Shown piece after piece: positions 11,011 through 23,168 of a DNA stretch of 64,000 bases; position 1 is the first letter of the stretch, and each line of letters starts with the position of its first letter. Under the pieces are notes generated by a model. It saw only the letters and a list, made by a program, of their open reading frames with translations. It did no database searches and was not told the origin of the DNA. The translations under genes and the position numbers were made by a program. The stretch lies in contig CAJZBQ010000019.1 in the NCBI GenBank assembly GCA_914767885.1, forward strand, positions 150,457-214,456, read 5' to 3'. The stretch is from Blepharisma stoltei (Eukaryota > Ciliophora > Heterotrichea > Heterotrichida > Blepharismidae).

Positions 11011-14000
11011 TTAGGAGTTAAGCCTTTCGGAGATCCAGGCATTTATTCTTTCTTTTAAATCAGTGTCTTCAACAAGCTCTTCGACTGTGAGTGGTGCTCT
11101 GCTGAAGGGGTCGATCTGGTCACTTAACAGATGTCTGACAATAGTAGGCCGATCCACACGATTTCCACTTGGCAAAATAACTGGGTTTCGCATAAGCTCA
11201 CAAGAAATAGGGTCTAAAAACTCGTCTGGTATTTCTCCTAACTTGTCTTCTACTGACTGCTGCACTTGACTAGTTGATTTCACCCTCTGTATAAACTGCT
11301 CGAAAGTCTGAATCAATTCATAAGCAAGAATTGGCCTCTTATTGCAGATTCTAACTCCGCCTCAATGAGCGAACAAAAATTTTGTTCGTTAATGTAAGGG
11401 GTTAATTTTTTTTTCGAAAATAAAAAACCCCAATTAGTAGAAATTTAGGATAAAAATTAAAATTTATATTTTAAAATGCAGCTATTTAAAATTCAACAGA
11501 ATAAGTTATATATTTCTTATATTAATTATCACTTATATATCAAATATTATTTTCATAAAAAGCTTTCTTCTTCGCTCAATTAGGGGGAGTAAGTGCTTTA
11601 TTCATAATATCCCCACTATAAGATCTCTCATCTTTAATAATACACTGGTAAAATTTCTCATGCTTCCCTATATGTAGGTAAATTTTTATGATATTCCCTA
11701 GCATCTCTTCTGGCAGAAAATTATAGTGCTTTGGGTTTTCCACTTTTAATTCCAAGCATTTCGGCCCACACAGCAAAGCTAAAAAGTAATTAAGCATCGC
11801 TGCAGTTCTGTCTCCGAACTCGTCACTCACAAATAGTGACGAATTCCAGTCCGCGACTTGTTCAAGCAGCCCTATTGACTCATTAGCTTGCTGCATCACA
11901 TACTTGCAGTATCCCTCCTCCTTTGAGTTTTCCTCTTCTTCTTGTGGGGTAACGCCTTCTGTGTTTCTTTTATCATTAAACTTCTTACAATGAATTAGCT
12001 TTTTTAGCCCTTCGTCATAGCACCAAGTTGTATCATTTATAAGCATATTAATAAATCTTGCGAAAAAAGGTTCCCCTTCTTGAGCTTTGGTCTGGTTTTG
12101 ATAGTACTCGAATTTCCACAAAAACGCGAATATTTTGGCTGTATAGTGCCTGTACATGAACTTGTCGTAAAATTGGGAGTGAGAACCGCTGAACTCGATA
12201 TCAACGTAAAAAATGATCAGGGAAGGCAGCAGGTATTTTTTGGCGACTTCATTAAGGTTAATTAAGGTATGCAGGTCCCCAAAAATGCCTTCTTCTAAGA
12301 TCATACTTAAAGCTTGGACTAGTTTGGCTCGCAAATAAGGGTTAGAAAAGTGGGAAGGACTTGACAAAACTACTGTAGCAAATGTCAATAAGTTCAGAAT
12401 TTCTTGAGAGCCCAGAGATCTCAGGCCTTCTGGCTGCAGCTCAAGTATGATTATTAATAATTCTGATATGTTTTCTACAATATGCTCAGGCAAAATCCCA
12501 AGAAGAGGGTTTGGAGGCGGCAGAGGCAGCGTTCCTTGAAATCCTGCCCACTTTACTACTAAATTCATAGTCAAATTGCAGAGCTGCAGCAGCATTGAGT
12601 TCCTTCCTGAGTCTAAAAGAATCACATCATAGCATAGCTTTATTTTGATAAAATACTTGAATTCCTCTTCTGCGGCTGGATTTTTCTTTCCTTTTAGCTG
12701 GTTTAATATTCTGTTTAAGTCCATGTAATTCTGACGGATTTGGTTCCAGCCATAATGGAACATCTGGGCACAAAGAAAGTAAAACTCTGTAATGGTCCCG
12801 AAGCTTTTGTCTTCTCTTGGCAATTTCTCTAGAGATGTGCATATAGGCGTTTCATTGATTTTGCTCATCTTTTTGTCATGCAGCATATAAAGTGGGTCAA
12901 TTTTTTGAGCTTTAGGATCGTTCGGGTCGAAAAAAGGCTTACATAATTGCAAAAGGACGTCTAAAACATTTATACAAAAACCTTCACTTGAGCTAGTCCT
13001 CATAGTAGGTCTTTCTAGTCTGCTTCCTAGTTTTGCTTTCTCAGCATTAAACACTACAGCTCCAGCAAGCCAATTTAAGGTCTTTTTCATGTCATTTTTC
13101 ATCAGCTGCTTAATGATATCGACCAAGACCATTGCATACTGTTTTTCATCTCCATGCAATTTTTGTAAAATTCTCTCATACTCACCTCGTGACCTCAATT
13201 TTTCGAACTGTCTGTTAATTCCATCCCTTACTGGGTCATTAGGGGGCGGCAGACCTGGAATCTTGTTAAAAGACTGCAAAGAAGGAAAATACCCAGGGGA
13301 GAAATAAGGACTGAGCGGTGACTGTGTTTCCAGCTGCAAGCCATTCCAGTTCCAATCAATCAGCTCTGAATGCAAAAATAAAGCAGAAACTGGCTTCATA
13401 AAAATCAATTGTTTAAATACTTGAGTATAGCGGACTGGGTCATCCAAAAGGCTTTTGTTCTGGACTTCTCTCCAAAGCTGAACTAAAACAGCCTGAAACA
13501 AAGCTTGCATGAACTCTAAGTTTTGCTCTTCCCAATAGGCTACCATCTTCAATAGAAACTCTTCTGATATTTTTTCTAGACCCTGCAACATCCTCTGAGA
13601 GCTTAATTGTATACCTTCTGACTGAAGAGGAGGGAATTGGTCAGGGAACATTTCAGGCTCTGATAGAGATAACGAGGAATAAGAAACCAGGATTTCAAGT
13701 AAGTAATTGAGGATTTTTCTCTGGCTTTGTGTAGTTACACTCCATTCTTTTCCGAGCTCTTCTTTGGTGAGGTAATAAGAGTCTGAACAATAGATTAAAA
13801 TTGGCGTTTGGGGGACAGAGAGCCGCTCCATTAAGATTTCGTCTAAAATTGTCAGGTTTTCAGAGAGAGATGGAAGATTGGATTGAGGGATTGATCGGGA
13901 AACCCCAGGGAGGAAGACGCTGTCAGAAGTGAAGCTTGATCCGGTTTTCCTCATGAGATTGTCAGATAGAGAGACTTTTAGAACCTTCTCGAGAAGAATC

Positions 14001-14029
14001 AGTTCGTATGCCAATGTATCTTTCTGCAT
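11011..14029 (-). CDS. UFD2: Ubiquitin conjugation factor E4 (Ufd2), split by one IES
   Basis: Segments 14029-11592 and 11353-11011 code for 926 residues, close to the usual Ufd2 length. The large helical Ufd2 core precedes the C-terminal U-box. Core landmarks seen are LNYFLALLCGPKCLELKV, YNFLPEEMLGNIIKIYL and DERSY. The U-box is IPDEFLDPISCELMRNPVILPS...DRPTIVRHLLSDQIDPFSRAPL. Removing the 238-bp IES joins MNKAL to RICNKRPILAYEL, which rebuilds the helix before the U-box. Ufd2 extends ubiquitin chains on substrates (E4 activity) and works with the Cdc48/p97 segregase. The start is ATG 14029 (MQKDTLAYE); an upstream in-frame ATG at 14053 is less likely. No introns. Confidence 0.93.
11354..11591. 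mobile_element. IES, MITE family with GAGCGAAC hairpin, 238 bp
   Basis: TA at 11352-11353 and 11590-11591. Left end TAACTCCGCCTCAATGAGCG, right end complement TACTCCCCCTAATTGAGCG. The left end folds (GAGCGAACAAAAA/TTTTTGTTCG). The interior shares a block (AAATTCAACAGAAT... ATTATCACTTATATATCAAA) with the other family members. It lies inside the Ufd2 gene. Confidence 0.9.
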
Positions 14030-14308
14030 AATTATTATGGAAATATTATACAAAGGAACAGAAAAATTTAAGTTTTAATAGAAATAATAATTGAAATGCA
14101 TTTAAAAATCTATTTTATACTTATTTTTAATATAAATACGATTATAGCAGTCAGGCGCTGCAGATAAAACACATTAAAGATATTACTATTTTTTTATTAT
14201 TATAATGATAAATATTCTTATAAACTCATGAAATTTTTATAAAATTTTTTTGCATCTATTTTATTATTCCTCATTTCCACATATAAAATTGATTATCATC
14301 AAGATAAA
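14030..14308. other. A/T-rich intergenic region
   Basis: Between the tandem Ufd2 and bromodomain genes on the minus strand. Nothing beyond A/T-rich sequence is seen; it must hold the Ufd2 promoter. Confidence 0.6.
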
Positions 14309-15031
14309 TTAATTTTTTGCCTTCTTCACAGGCTTTCCTTCCTGGTTTTGCTGCAAATATCCATTGATCACCCTACATAATCCTTACACTCTCAGCTTTT
14401 CATAAGTCGGCCTGTCCAGCTCGTCCACCTTTATTTGGAGTCTTTCATTGCCCAGCTCTTCCATCGCAGATTTACAGTTGGTTTCTACAATTTTCACAAT
14501 TTCCGCAAGAATTTCATGCGAAACTTTCCTAACATTTTCTGCAAGCTCGACTTTGGACTCAAAACTTGCATTTTCCTGCACAGGCTGTGGCGGCGCCACA
14601 GGGGGTGGCACTTCTTCTTCCCTTGGTCTTTTTACAGGTCTCTCGATCCTGATATCGTTCTTTTCGCAGTATTTTTTCATTAAGTCTTCTAAAATTTCAG
14701 CTTGCTGATATATAGGCTACATAGACAATACAGATCCAGCTTGGTTATATAGTTTGCAGTTATCCCAAATCAGAAGCACGTCAGCCAGTGCTTCTTGGAA
14801 AGATTTATATTTATCAGTCTTCAAGTTTCGTTTTATAGTAGAAAAATCCATAGGACGCTTGATTATGATAGGGTAATCGTCGAGGCCTAAACCTTTAAAG
14901 TCGACCGGCTTCAAAAAGTCGTAACACTCAGGCCGCTTTTCTAGGTGCCGTATGAGGTCCATGATTTTTTTGGTTTCTTCTCTTGTCAAAGCTGGCTTCA
15001 AAGGCATTTCTCTTTTAAGTTGAGGGTCCAT
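14309..15031 (-). CDS. BET-like bromodomain protein with NET domain
   Basis: Three segments (15031-14732, 14716-14388, 14372-14309) separated by 15-nt introns at 14717-14731 and 14373-14387; 230 residues. The bromodomain (residues about 15-115) shows the ZA loop PVDFKGLGLDDYPIIIKRPMD, the acetyl-lysine-binding Asn in DNCKLYNQAGSP, and is followed by a Pro-rich linker and a NET-type domain (VDELDRPTYEKLRVVINGYL). This is the BDF/BET order reduced to a single bromodomain. It should bind acetylated histones in chromatin. The first intron lies just after the Asn loop. Both introns are needed to rebuild the domain borders. Confidence 0.9.
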
Positions 15032-15078
15032 ACTGCAAATTAAATTTATAAGTTATTAATCACACCCAGATTTAAAAG

Positions 15079-18000
15079 CTAGGATTTATTTTTTAACTGT
15101 TCTCTTAGGTTTTTTGCCCACTTTCTTACATATCGCCATTTGATGGTCCTGGTGACCATCTGGGGGTTATTGTCCATATAGGCGATCTTTAACAGTCCTT
15201 TTTCAAACTCGTCTTTAAACTGGCCTCCGTAGAACTCAGCGTTATAGTCAGGCAGGATGCTTGGCACGACTCTCCTTCTGTGGAGCCATTTTATCCATCT
15301 TGTAACTGGGGAGACCTCAGTAGAACCTTCTTTCATGTATTGGTAAGGCTGGTGAAGCCATTTGTAAGGGTAGCCCATTATACCATGTGCAAATGCTAGG
15401 AAAGGGCCCATGAAAAGGACGCGGGGGGACAAAATTAATTTCCATCTGCCGCGAGGGCCGTAGTGAGCAGGCATGTTGTTTAATTTTCCGTCCATCATCC
15501 TGTACCTTGAAAACCTACGTGGATCTTCTCTTTTGCCCAAGTTAAATGAGTACAAGTCCTCATCCCAATCTCTCTGGGTTTTTATAGTTTCAAATCTCTG
15601 GTGTTCTTCTCTATTACCTTTTATGCGCAGACCAACCCAACGGAAGCCGTTAAAAACTCTCCACATCCTATAATCAATTTTATCCACAATGCTCATTTTT
15701 TTCCAAATCTCAGCTGTGTACCTTTTAAAGAAATGGTGATAAACATGGCTGGATACTTGCATATACTCATTGTGCTTTTCGTCATAAAGGAGCCCAGCTT
15801 TAAGCATGGCTCGCATGATGGACATGTTTTTTATTTCTTCGCCTACTGCTTCAGGAGTTCTAATTTCTCCAATTGCTCATATAAAATTTTCCATTGTATT
15901 AAAGATCTAAATATTGCTTACAGTATGGTCAATTGTATTTTTTTCTACAAGATGGGCTACTTCGTCCCTTAGGTAGAGGCTGTTTACCTTATGTAAGAAT
16001 TTATTATACTCTTCGTCCCACTCTTTGCCTTTGCATTTCAGGTGCACAAGGAAGTTCGGCTCTTTTTCTTTGGAGTTTATAATTCCTTCTGTAAAGATCC
16101 TAAGATGGTGGATGTTCCCTCCGATTTCTTTTGCTATTATTTCTGAGTGTCTTTCATTGAAAATGTGCTGAAGCCAGTTTTGAATGTCACTATTGGTTTC
16201 GACGCTATGTAAAAGCTACCCTTTTCATTCAATAGACGTAAAAGAAGTCTCGAAAATTGAGAGGTCGTCGTATATCAGGGTGTTAAAGTAGACGTTATCG
16301 TTGGATTCGATGATCACTGGGATGTGGTCTCTCCAGGCTTCTTCATTATAAAGCCGCACTGCAAGGTGCTCAAAAAAGTTTTTGGCTCGATTTTCGCAGG
16401 TTTCAAGGTGTGTTAATGACTGCAGGTTTTCTATATAAGAGTTACCTAAAACGATAAGGGCGTGGGGATATTCAATATTTTCCTCGGTAGAGCTCATTTG
16501 ATGGTATCCTCCAATCAGGTTCATAACGTCAAGCAGAAAGTCATGCATTTTTAGCCCAGTTCTGTATAAAGAAGCTTCATATGCAGGAGGTGCCTCATCG
16601 TGCTCTTCTTGGATTAGCAGGCTTCTGAATATGCTGAATGCGCTTTTTACTTCTCTTGCATGCTGGCTTTCTAGCTCTTTGTACTGAGGTGCTAATGCTT
16701 TGCAGAGCTCATTTCATGAGTCAAATATCGGAGTTTCCTTGTATTTCTACATGAAAAATACCCTATTCCCCCATTTTCCTAGTATATTTCTGACAGCTTC
16801 TCTTCTTTCTTCGTCAATCCACAGCAGTCCTTCACCTTTGACAGCATGCTGCAGGATTTCAAAAAGCTTCAACTCATGATACAGCTTATCATGGTTAAAG
16901 AAAAACACGTCAAAAACACTTTCTGGGGTCAAAACCTGTTGATTTTTGAACATTTCTACACTTCTCGCTGATAAATAGTCAATAAAAGTATTTTCATAAT
17001 TGTCAAGAAAAGTATCAAAACTCAAAGAATGGCAGGATTTCAGGTCCATATATATAGAACTTTCTCTTCAATAGCGCGATAAGGCGTGCTTCCTGGTTCG
17101 ACTAAAAGGTCTTTGGAACATGAAAATTTGATGTTCCTTCTTTGTAAGAGAGTCATACAGTAAAAATAAAGAGTTCTGGCTGATCAATCTCGAGAACTTA
17201 AAGAGAGGCTATTTGCAAATTTACACTTTTGGTTCGTCAAATGGATCTGGCGAGCCAATTCTGGCGGTACTTGAAATTATAAACGATAGTTGCCAGAATT
17301 TTATTAATTTTCTGATGGCAAGTATGATCAGAATTTTAAAAATGGCACAGGATCAGACAGCCCAATTAAAAAATATTGTTAAAATTAAAGTCCCATTTTA
17401 TAAAAGATATAATAAATTTTGAAAAATTATTATTTTATTTTATAAAAATTTTTTATAAAAAATTTATTTATATTGATATAATTATTTTAAAATTTTATTT
17501 TTTTAGCATTTGAAAAAAAAATTTAAAAATATTATAAGAATAAAATTTTAATATCATTAGTAAAGTTCGTAAAGAGCAACAAGCGCTTAGCACAAACTTT
17601 GGCTTTTATAAAGCAGTTAGTCATAATTAAATTGGCATCATTTATTTAGAAATCTATCCTTCCGCAAAAACACAACTCGATCAACAAGTTTTTAATTATT
17701 AACTCCATTTTAATTTTCTAACGAAAACCATATGCGTCATTAGTAACTTCGTAAAGAGCAACAAGCGCTTAGCACAAACTTTGACTTTTATAAAGCAGTT
17801 GTAATTATTACCAAAGGAATTATTAGATCGGTTTGAAAGGAATAAGTTGTCTGATCCTGTGCCATTTATTAAAATTCTGATCATACTCGCCATCAAAAAA
17901 TTAATAAAATTCTGGCAACTACCATTTTTCATTTCAAGTAATGGCCAGAATTGGCTCGTCAGATTCATTTGACGAACCAAAATGTCAATTTTTCGCACAG

Positions 18001-18586
18001 CCTCTCTTCAAGTTCTCGAGATTGATCAGGCAGAATTCTTTATTTAGGCTATTTTTCTCCCCCATGAATAAAGAATAGCAAGTTTTCATATGTTTAAGAT
18101 CAACCGGTAAAACCTAGGAATGAGCCTTATCGCGCTATTGAAAAGAAACTTCTATACTAAAAAGGGGTTGATTTTGTTAGGAGTGGCCTTTCGGAATTTC
18201 TCAAGGTTGTGTTTCAGTAGCCAAGACTTTCCTGCAGACTCAGGGCCTGTTATGATCATCAGATTGTTTATATTTCGATTCGAGCTGTCTTCTGCTCTGA
18301 ATGAAAACATGAATTTTGTGATTTCGCGGTTATACCGTGGGTTAGAGTAAAAAGGCCAATAAAATGCGTCTTTTCCGACCGCCTTTTCATGGCCTGAAAA
18401 CCTGATCCAGCCAGACCAAAACAGAGCTTCCATTATTCTGTGACCATCGGCCAATTTTGCTCACGACATCCTAACCCGCATTTCTTTAGGACCTAAAGAC
18501 TGAAAATAAGGATGCTTATAAAACTCCCTTCTGAATTTTTTTAGCTGCCTGCCTGCACTCTGGAAAACCTCTTTCAAAAGCCTCAT
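15079..18586 (-). CDS. P-loop NTPase-domain protein, probably mitochondrial, split by a 1.1-kb foldback IES
   Basis: Segments 18586-18157, 17054-16762, 16746-16220, 16204-15922 and 15906-15079 give 786 residues (divisible by three). Three 15-nt introns lie at 16747-16761, 16205-16219 and 15907-15921. The N-terminus is rich in Arg/Lys and lacks acidic residues apart from one or two, like a mitochondrial presequence. A Walker A motif GPESAGKSW sits near residues 113-121, followed by a strand that probably holds the Walker B region. The C-terminal third is very basic and aromatic (RMWRVFNGFRWVGLRIKGN) as in mitochondrial ribosome or membrane complex subunits. A DAP3/mS29-like or ciliate-specific AAA/STAND role is possible but not shown. 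Confidence 0.75.
17055..18156. mobile_element. IES, 1,102 bp foldback element with ~320-bp inverted arms
   Basis: Bounded by TA at 17053-17054 and 18155-18156; excision joins NKINPFLV to YMDLKSC in frame. Ends are inverted copies (TAGAA-TTTCT-TTCAATAGCGCG). The arms continue to about 17375 and from about 17825, e.g. GCCAGAATTTTATTAATTTT appears on + at 17291 and on the complement at 17904. The centre holds two direct copies of GTAAAGAGCAACAAGCGCTT (about 17570 and 17752), a family E repeat also found at 47140-47500. Confidence 0.85.
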
Positions 18587-18630
18587 GATTTTTTAATAAA
18601 TGAAAAGCTAATGCTTATATTTTTCCAATA
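18587..18630. promoter_or_regulatory. 44-bp divergent promoter interval
   Basis: Two divergent start codons (18586 minus, 18631 plus) are 44 bp apart, so both promoters and 5' leaders must fit in or overlap this A/T-rich interval. No specific box is claimed. Confidence 0.6.
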
Positions 18631-20772
18631 ATGGAATTTAAGTCCGAGTGACTATTAGAAGACCCAATCGAGCTTTTAAGCGAAATCTCTACTGGATTGC
18701 ATAGCACTGATGAAATAGAAAGGTTTTCAACAAAGGAAAACCTGACTGAGGTCGAAAAAGCGCTATTGTTTCTTGAAAATGGCCAAATGAATCAGAAATT
18801 ATGGGTCGTTAGAGCGATACATTTGTACATTGATGACGACAGGTTTCTTGATGTGGTTGGACAACTAGTGGTATTTCTTATGTAGATGAGACTCCCATAC
18901 TGGAATGAGTCTGGTCAAGAAGAAGCTGGGAAAGCATTTATCCAGGTCCTTGAAAAGTACCAGCTCCCACAAGACTACGAAGAACACCTGCTGACCTTGA
19001 TCTTTGAAATAATTGACACAGAGACGCTTTCTCTACAAGATATCTGAGTTCAGGTGTTTTGCGAGCTGACCAAACAATTGTCGAAAAACCTGATTTCTGG
19101 GAAATGGCTCAGAGAAATCTTCAATCTTGCCAATTTCAGCAAGCCAGACCACATAAGGTCGATCGCTGGAGAAATGCTGGGGTTTGTCGCAGAAAGGCTT
19201 GAGCACCCTCAAAATGAAGACCTCGTCAGGAAAATTTACTCAATGTCACAAGACCCGATTAATCTAGTAAGAAAGCGGATGTGCGGCGCCATTAAGGCAA
19301 TTTCAAAAGCAATCCCATCTGATAAGTTTGAGACTGAGCTTATCCCTCATTTATTAGAATTATTCAGAGACGAAGTCCCAGAGGTGCTTGACGAAGCCTT
19401 AAAGATTTTTTGTGAGCTAATCGATATGGTCTCTTCAAATAGCGCACTAATGAAAATCAATGAAATTCTCAACACCGCCCTGCTTAACTGTGAAAGTGAT
19501 AAACTAAAAGAAGTTTATTTAAAATACTATGGAAAAATCATCACAAGCCTACGGTTTCATTTTGACGAAACCACAAGATTAGCCTGCATTGACTGATTTG
19601 TAGGGTTTTCTGAAACAAAAAGTGAGACAGTGAAAATGGAGGCGGCTTTTAATTTCCCAGCAGTTGTTTTGGTAGCTAGTGGGTTTAATGATAAATTATT
19701 CAGCTTTTTCAAAATGCTTGCAAAAGAAGAAAATTTTGACATAAAAAAAACCATTGCGAAACAGCTGGCAGACAACGTCAGGTTCTGCACAAGCAGGATT
19801 GGAGAGTTTTTGGAGATCGTGAGAGGGTACTTAAAAGATGCTTCTACTCAGTATATGGTGATCCCTCAATTATTGAATATTGCACTACATACTTGCTGCT
19901 GCCAAGAATTTCTTGAAGTTTTAAAGCGAAAAATGATGGAGACTCAAAATTGGAGGAATTTGGTCATGATTTTGACAGAAATCAAGGATTTTGTGACTCA
20001 TGCTGACTATTTAGACTATAATTCATTTGTGCCTCTTTTGATTAACTATATGCACAGTGCTCCTTATATAGTCAAGCAAAAATCAGCTGAGCTATTAGCA
20101 GCAATCCTTCACTATAACTACCGAGCTCAGAAGAAAACTGAAATTATTGAGCTCATCATCAATGAATTTTCTTTATCATCAAAATTCTGCGACAGGTCTC
20201 TCTTTATCGACTTTTGTGTCTACATAAAAGACCTATGCTCCCGAAACTTCTTCTGCAAACACTTTTTAGACCAGCTGTTCCAATTAGGAAAAGACCATAT
20301 AAACAACGTAAAATGCAATTTTGCTGCGCACTACACAGAGCTAAGATACTGCATCCATAAAGATGATGCTGAATCTGCAGCAAAATTCAGAAACATCTTA
20401 AACTTTTATATAGAAGACTCTGATAAACTTCTGTCAGAACTCGCTGTCAAAGCTGATGACGCATTGAACAGCAAAAGCTGAGAAGAAGCTTATGGGGATG
20501 AAGGAGAAACGATCGACCATTTAAGGCAGAAATTTGAAACTGAGCAGGTAGAAAAGGAACAAAAAGAAATCGGCAACTTCAAAAAAGCTATGATGGAAGA
20601 AATCACTGTGAGGAATCGCCAGAATTCACAAGGGTCAAGGAATTTCAGACACTCCACAAGAAGTGGGGCAAAAACACCTGTAAAAAGATACAGTTTATCA
20701 GACGCTGACAGGTATGAAAGCATGGCGAAAAACGTGCAGAGGAGCTTTATTGCGACAAAAAAACATAAATAA
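18631..20772 (+). CDS. HEAT-repeat protein, PP4 regulatory subunit-like (tentative)
   Basis: Segments 18631-18870 and 18886-20772 flank a 15-nt intron (18871-18885); 708 residues. Four TGA codons read as Trp, the first at codon 7. Most of the protein is tandem two-helix HEAT-type repeats, e.g. DPINLVRKRMCGAIKAISKAIP and DEVPEVLDEALKIFCELIDM. The text resembles PP2A/PP4 regulatory scaffolds (PPP4R1/R4), but a general HEAT protein cannot be excluded. A basic C-terminal tail (SGAKTPVKRYSLSDADRYES) looks phosphorylatable. It is divergent from the P-loop gene with 44 bp between start codons (shared promoter) and convergent with the next gene with 15 bp between stops. Confidence 0.65.
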
Positions 20773-20787
20773 TGTAATTTTTCTTAA

Positions 20788-22818
20788 TTAATGCTGGAAG
20801 ACGTTAACGACCATTCCAGATCTAGGCTTGGGCTCGAACCAGGTGGACTTGGGAGGCATGATCTGTCCAGCGTCTGCAATTGCCATAACCTCTTCAATCA
20901 TAACAGGGTACAATGCAATTGCAGCCACACAGTCTTTTTTGGTTCCTGTTTCTTCATGCACTTCTTGAGCTTCTATAGTACTGCCATCAGCCAGTGTCCA
21001 TGTCTTCTTGATGATTTCCATCTTTTTGTCACCTTCACAGCCTTTGTGGACTTGACAAGTCAGTTTTAGAGCGTTTTCAGGCCATTCATCATTGATTATG
21101 ATGCTTTCGATCCTTTCGTGGCTTACTTCGACAGCTTCTGTCTGGGCGTTTTCAATGAAATGCTCAGACAAGGTGACATTTGCGATGGTTTTGGTTTTTG
21201 TGTGAGGGGCACAGCCGACACCAATAGTTTTGAAGCGGGGGTTTAGGATAGCTTTTCTATGAGGGCGGCTGCTGAGACCATCATCAGCAAGAAGCATGCA
21301 GACAACTTCAAAGCCGTCAACAGAGCCATAATCAATAGCTTCAAAAATCGACTCAGACCAATGCCCAAACCTCGCAATCCTGTCAGCAAAACTCATTTGG
21401 TTGCCTTCATTGCGGCCAATTAGTCCTTGTGAGCCACTCTCATTGCAAAAGAACTGGCTTGCTTTGCTCAGGCCATCTGATCACTCCAAAGCATGCATAT
21501 GCTCAGTGCTTTTCAGTTCCAAAATGGCTTCTTTTGCAGCCTCAGTTCCTTCATTTGTAAACAGTGGCTCAGCACCATATCTGCATTTCACTTTATTTGC
21601 TTTATACAAATTCAAAGTGTTTTCCATCCTCTCTGCAAACTTCTGAGGGCTGGTGCGGGCATTATTGATTTCATTGAAAATTTGCTGTCTCATTTCCTGG
21701 TATGTAGGAAGCTTGGTATAGTCGCATCTTCTTTCAAGCTCGTCAAGTCCTCGAATTCCGCCTACAAAATCAATTCTTTCGCTTGTAGTAAGGTCTTCTA
21801 TTCCCAAGATTGGGGCAAGGCACAGCTGGGTAAGCAGAAATGAGTCTAAATTGCTGACAGGGTCAGTCCCTATGATTTTTTCTGGCTTGATTCTAAGCCC
21901 TATCCATTTGCCGTTTAGATATAAAGAATAATGGTGTTTGGCAGGAGGTGCTCTTTCAGAGATATCATAAACATCGAAATTTTCCCTTAAAGCAGTTAAA
22001 AATTGCTCAGGTGTTAACCCATTTAAATCCCTGAGGACTCGGTTATAGTCAAAGATCTTCAATTGATTGTGAGGATAATGCAGAGCCATAAAATAATTAA
22101 AATCTTCATTTCCTGTGATCTCTTGTCCTGCAGCCTTCGCTCTTTCCTGTCTCAGCTTTCCTACATTAAAAGCAGAAGCACTCCTGTGATGTCCATCCGC
22201 TATATATGTGAACGGGATATTTTCAAAGCAGTTCACAAGGACAGCAGACTCTTCACTTGTGCATTTCCAAAGTGTATGTCTAATCCCATCATCTGTAGTC
22301 ACATCTGCAAATGCATTTCTCGCTATCACGCTCGACACAACGCTATCAATTTCTTCACTGGCAGGGTAAGTTAAAAAGACTGGACCTACATTTGCCCCTT
22401 GGATATCAGTTAATTTGGTCCTGTCTTCTTCTTTTTTCTTTCTGGTTAATTCATGACGCTTTATGCGGCCATTTTCATAGTCATCGACAGAGGCTCCAGC
22501 TAAAATCCCATACTGGATTCTTCCGTTCATGGTTTGGGCGTAGATGTAGATAAGTTCTTCTGGCTCTTGGATTAGCCAATGGTTTGCAATGAAGGCTTGC
22601 AAATTTTTGTGGCCGGTTTGGTAGACGATGTCAGAGTAGACATCAACATCTTCTGGAAGGTCAATTTCTGGTTTATTGCAATGGAGAAATGAGGCTTCAT
22701 TTCCGTGTGCCATGATGCGGGCTTCGTCAGAGTCCAAGACATCGTATGGAGGAGCTATTAGTCTGTGAGCGATTGAAGGATCTACGACGTAGCCTTTAAA
22801 TGGTCTAATCTTCACCAT
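20788..22818 (-). CDS. DUF1015 protein with a CAP/SCP domain inserted near its C-terminus
   Basis: One uninterrupted frame, 676 residues, with one TGA as Trp (ALEWSDGLSKA). Residues 1-367 match the DUF1015 family: IRPFKGYVVDP, APPYDV, RHELTRKKKEEDRTKLTD, YIADGHHR and DFVGGIRG. The family's usual last block, ALYPVMIEEVMAIADAGQIMPPKSTWFEP, is at residues 635-665. Between them lies an insertion of about 260 residues with a CAP (SCP/PR-1) domain: IFNEINNARTSPQKFAERM, LEWSDGLSKASQFFC, DDGLSSRPHRKAILNPRFK. Bacterial and eukaryotic DUF1015 proteins I know lack it. The CAP fold is usually secreted, but no signal peptide is present here. Function of either part is unknown. Confidence 0.85.
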
Positions 22819-23168
22819 AATATTGTGTAGGATTAACTTAATGAGAAATGTGGCTTATTTATGAAGATAAATGATTTGGATATGAGAGGCTTGCAGGATG
22901 TTTTAAGCTTTATATGCTTTAATTTTAAAATTATTTTGATATTATATGATTAAAAATTGTTTATTATCTAGCTCAGGATTAGAAAATCAATGCATGGTTT
23001 CCATGAGGTAATTTTGCATAGGTAGTTTATAAAATGAGCACAACTTAAACAGAAAATCAGACTCTTAGGAGCATATTATTAAAAATTACTAATATATAGA
23101 TAAGATAAGTACATTTTTACCTTAGAATCTTCTATGTATTAAGTAAAAATTCTGATAGGCTTTGCTCT
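22819..23168. other. A/T-rich intergenic region
   Basis: Lies upstream of the DUF1015 gene and downstream of the coiled-coil gene, both on the minus strand. A fragment TGCAGGATGTTTTAAGC at about 22888 resembles the left end of repeat family C. Nothing else is seen. Confidence 0.5.

Noticed and set aside
17699-17998. 99-residue minus-strand frame as a gene
   Set aside because: It is the inverted copy of text at 17220-17345 within a foldback IES, so the matching peptides are explained by the repeat.
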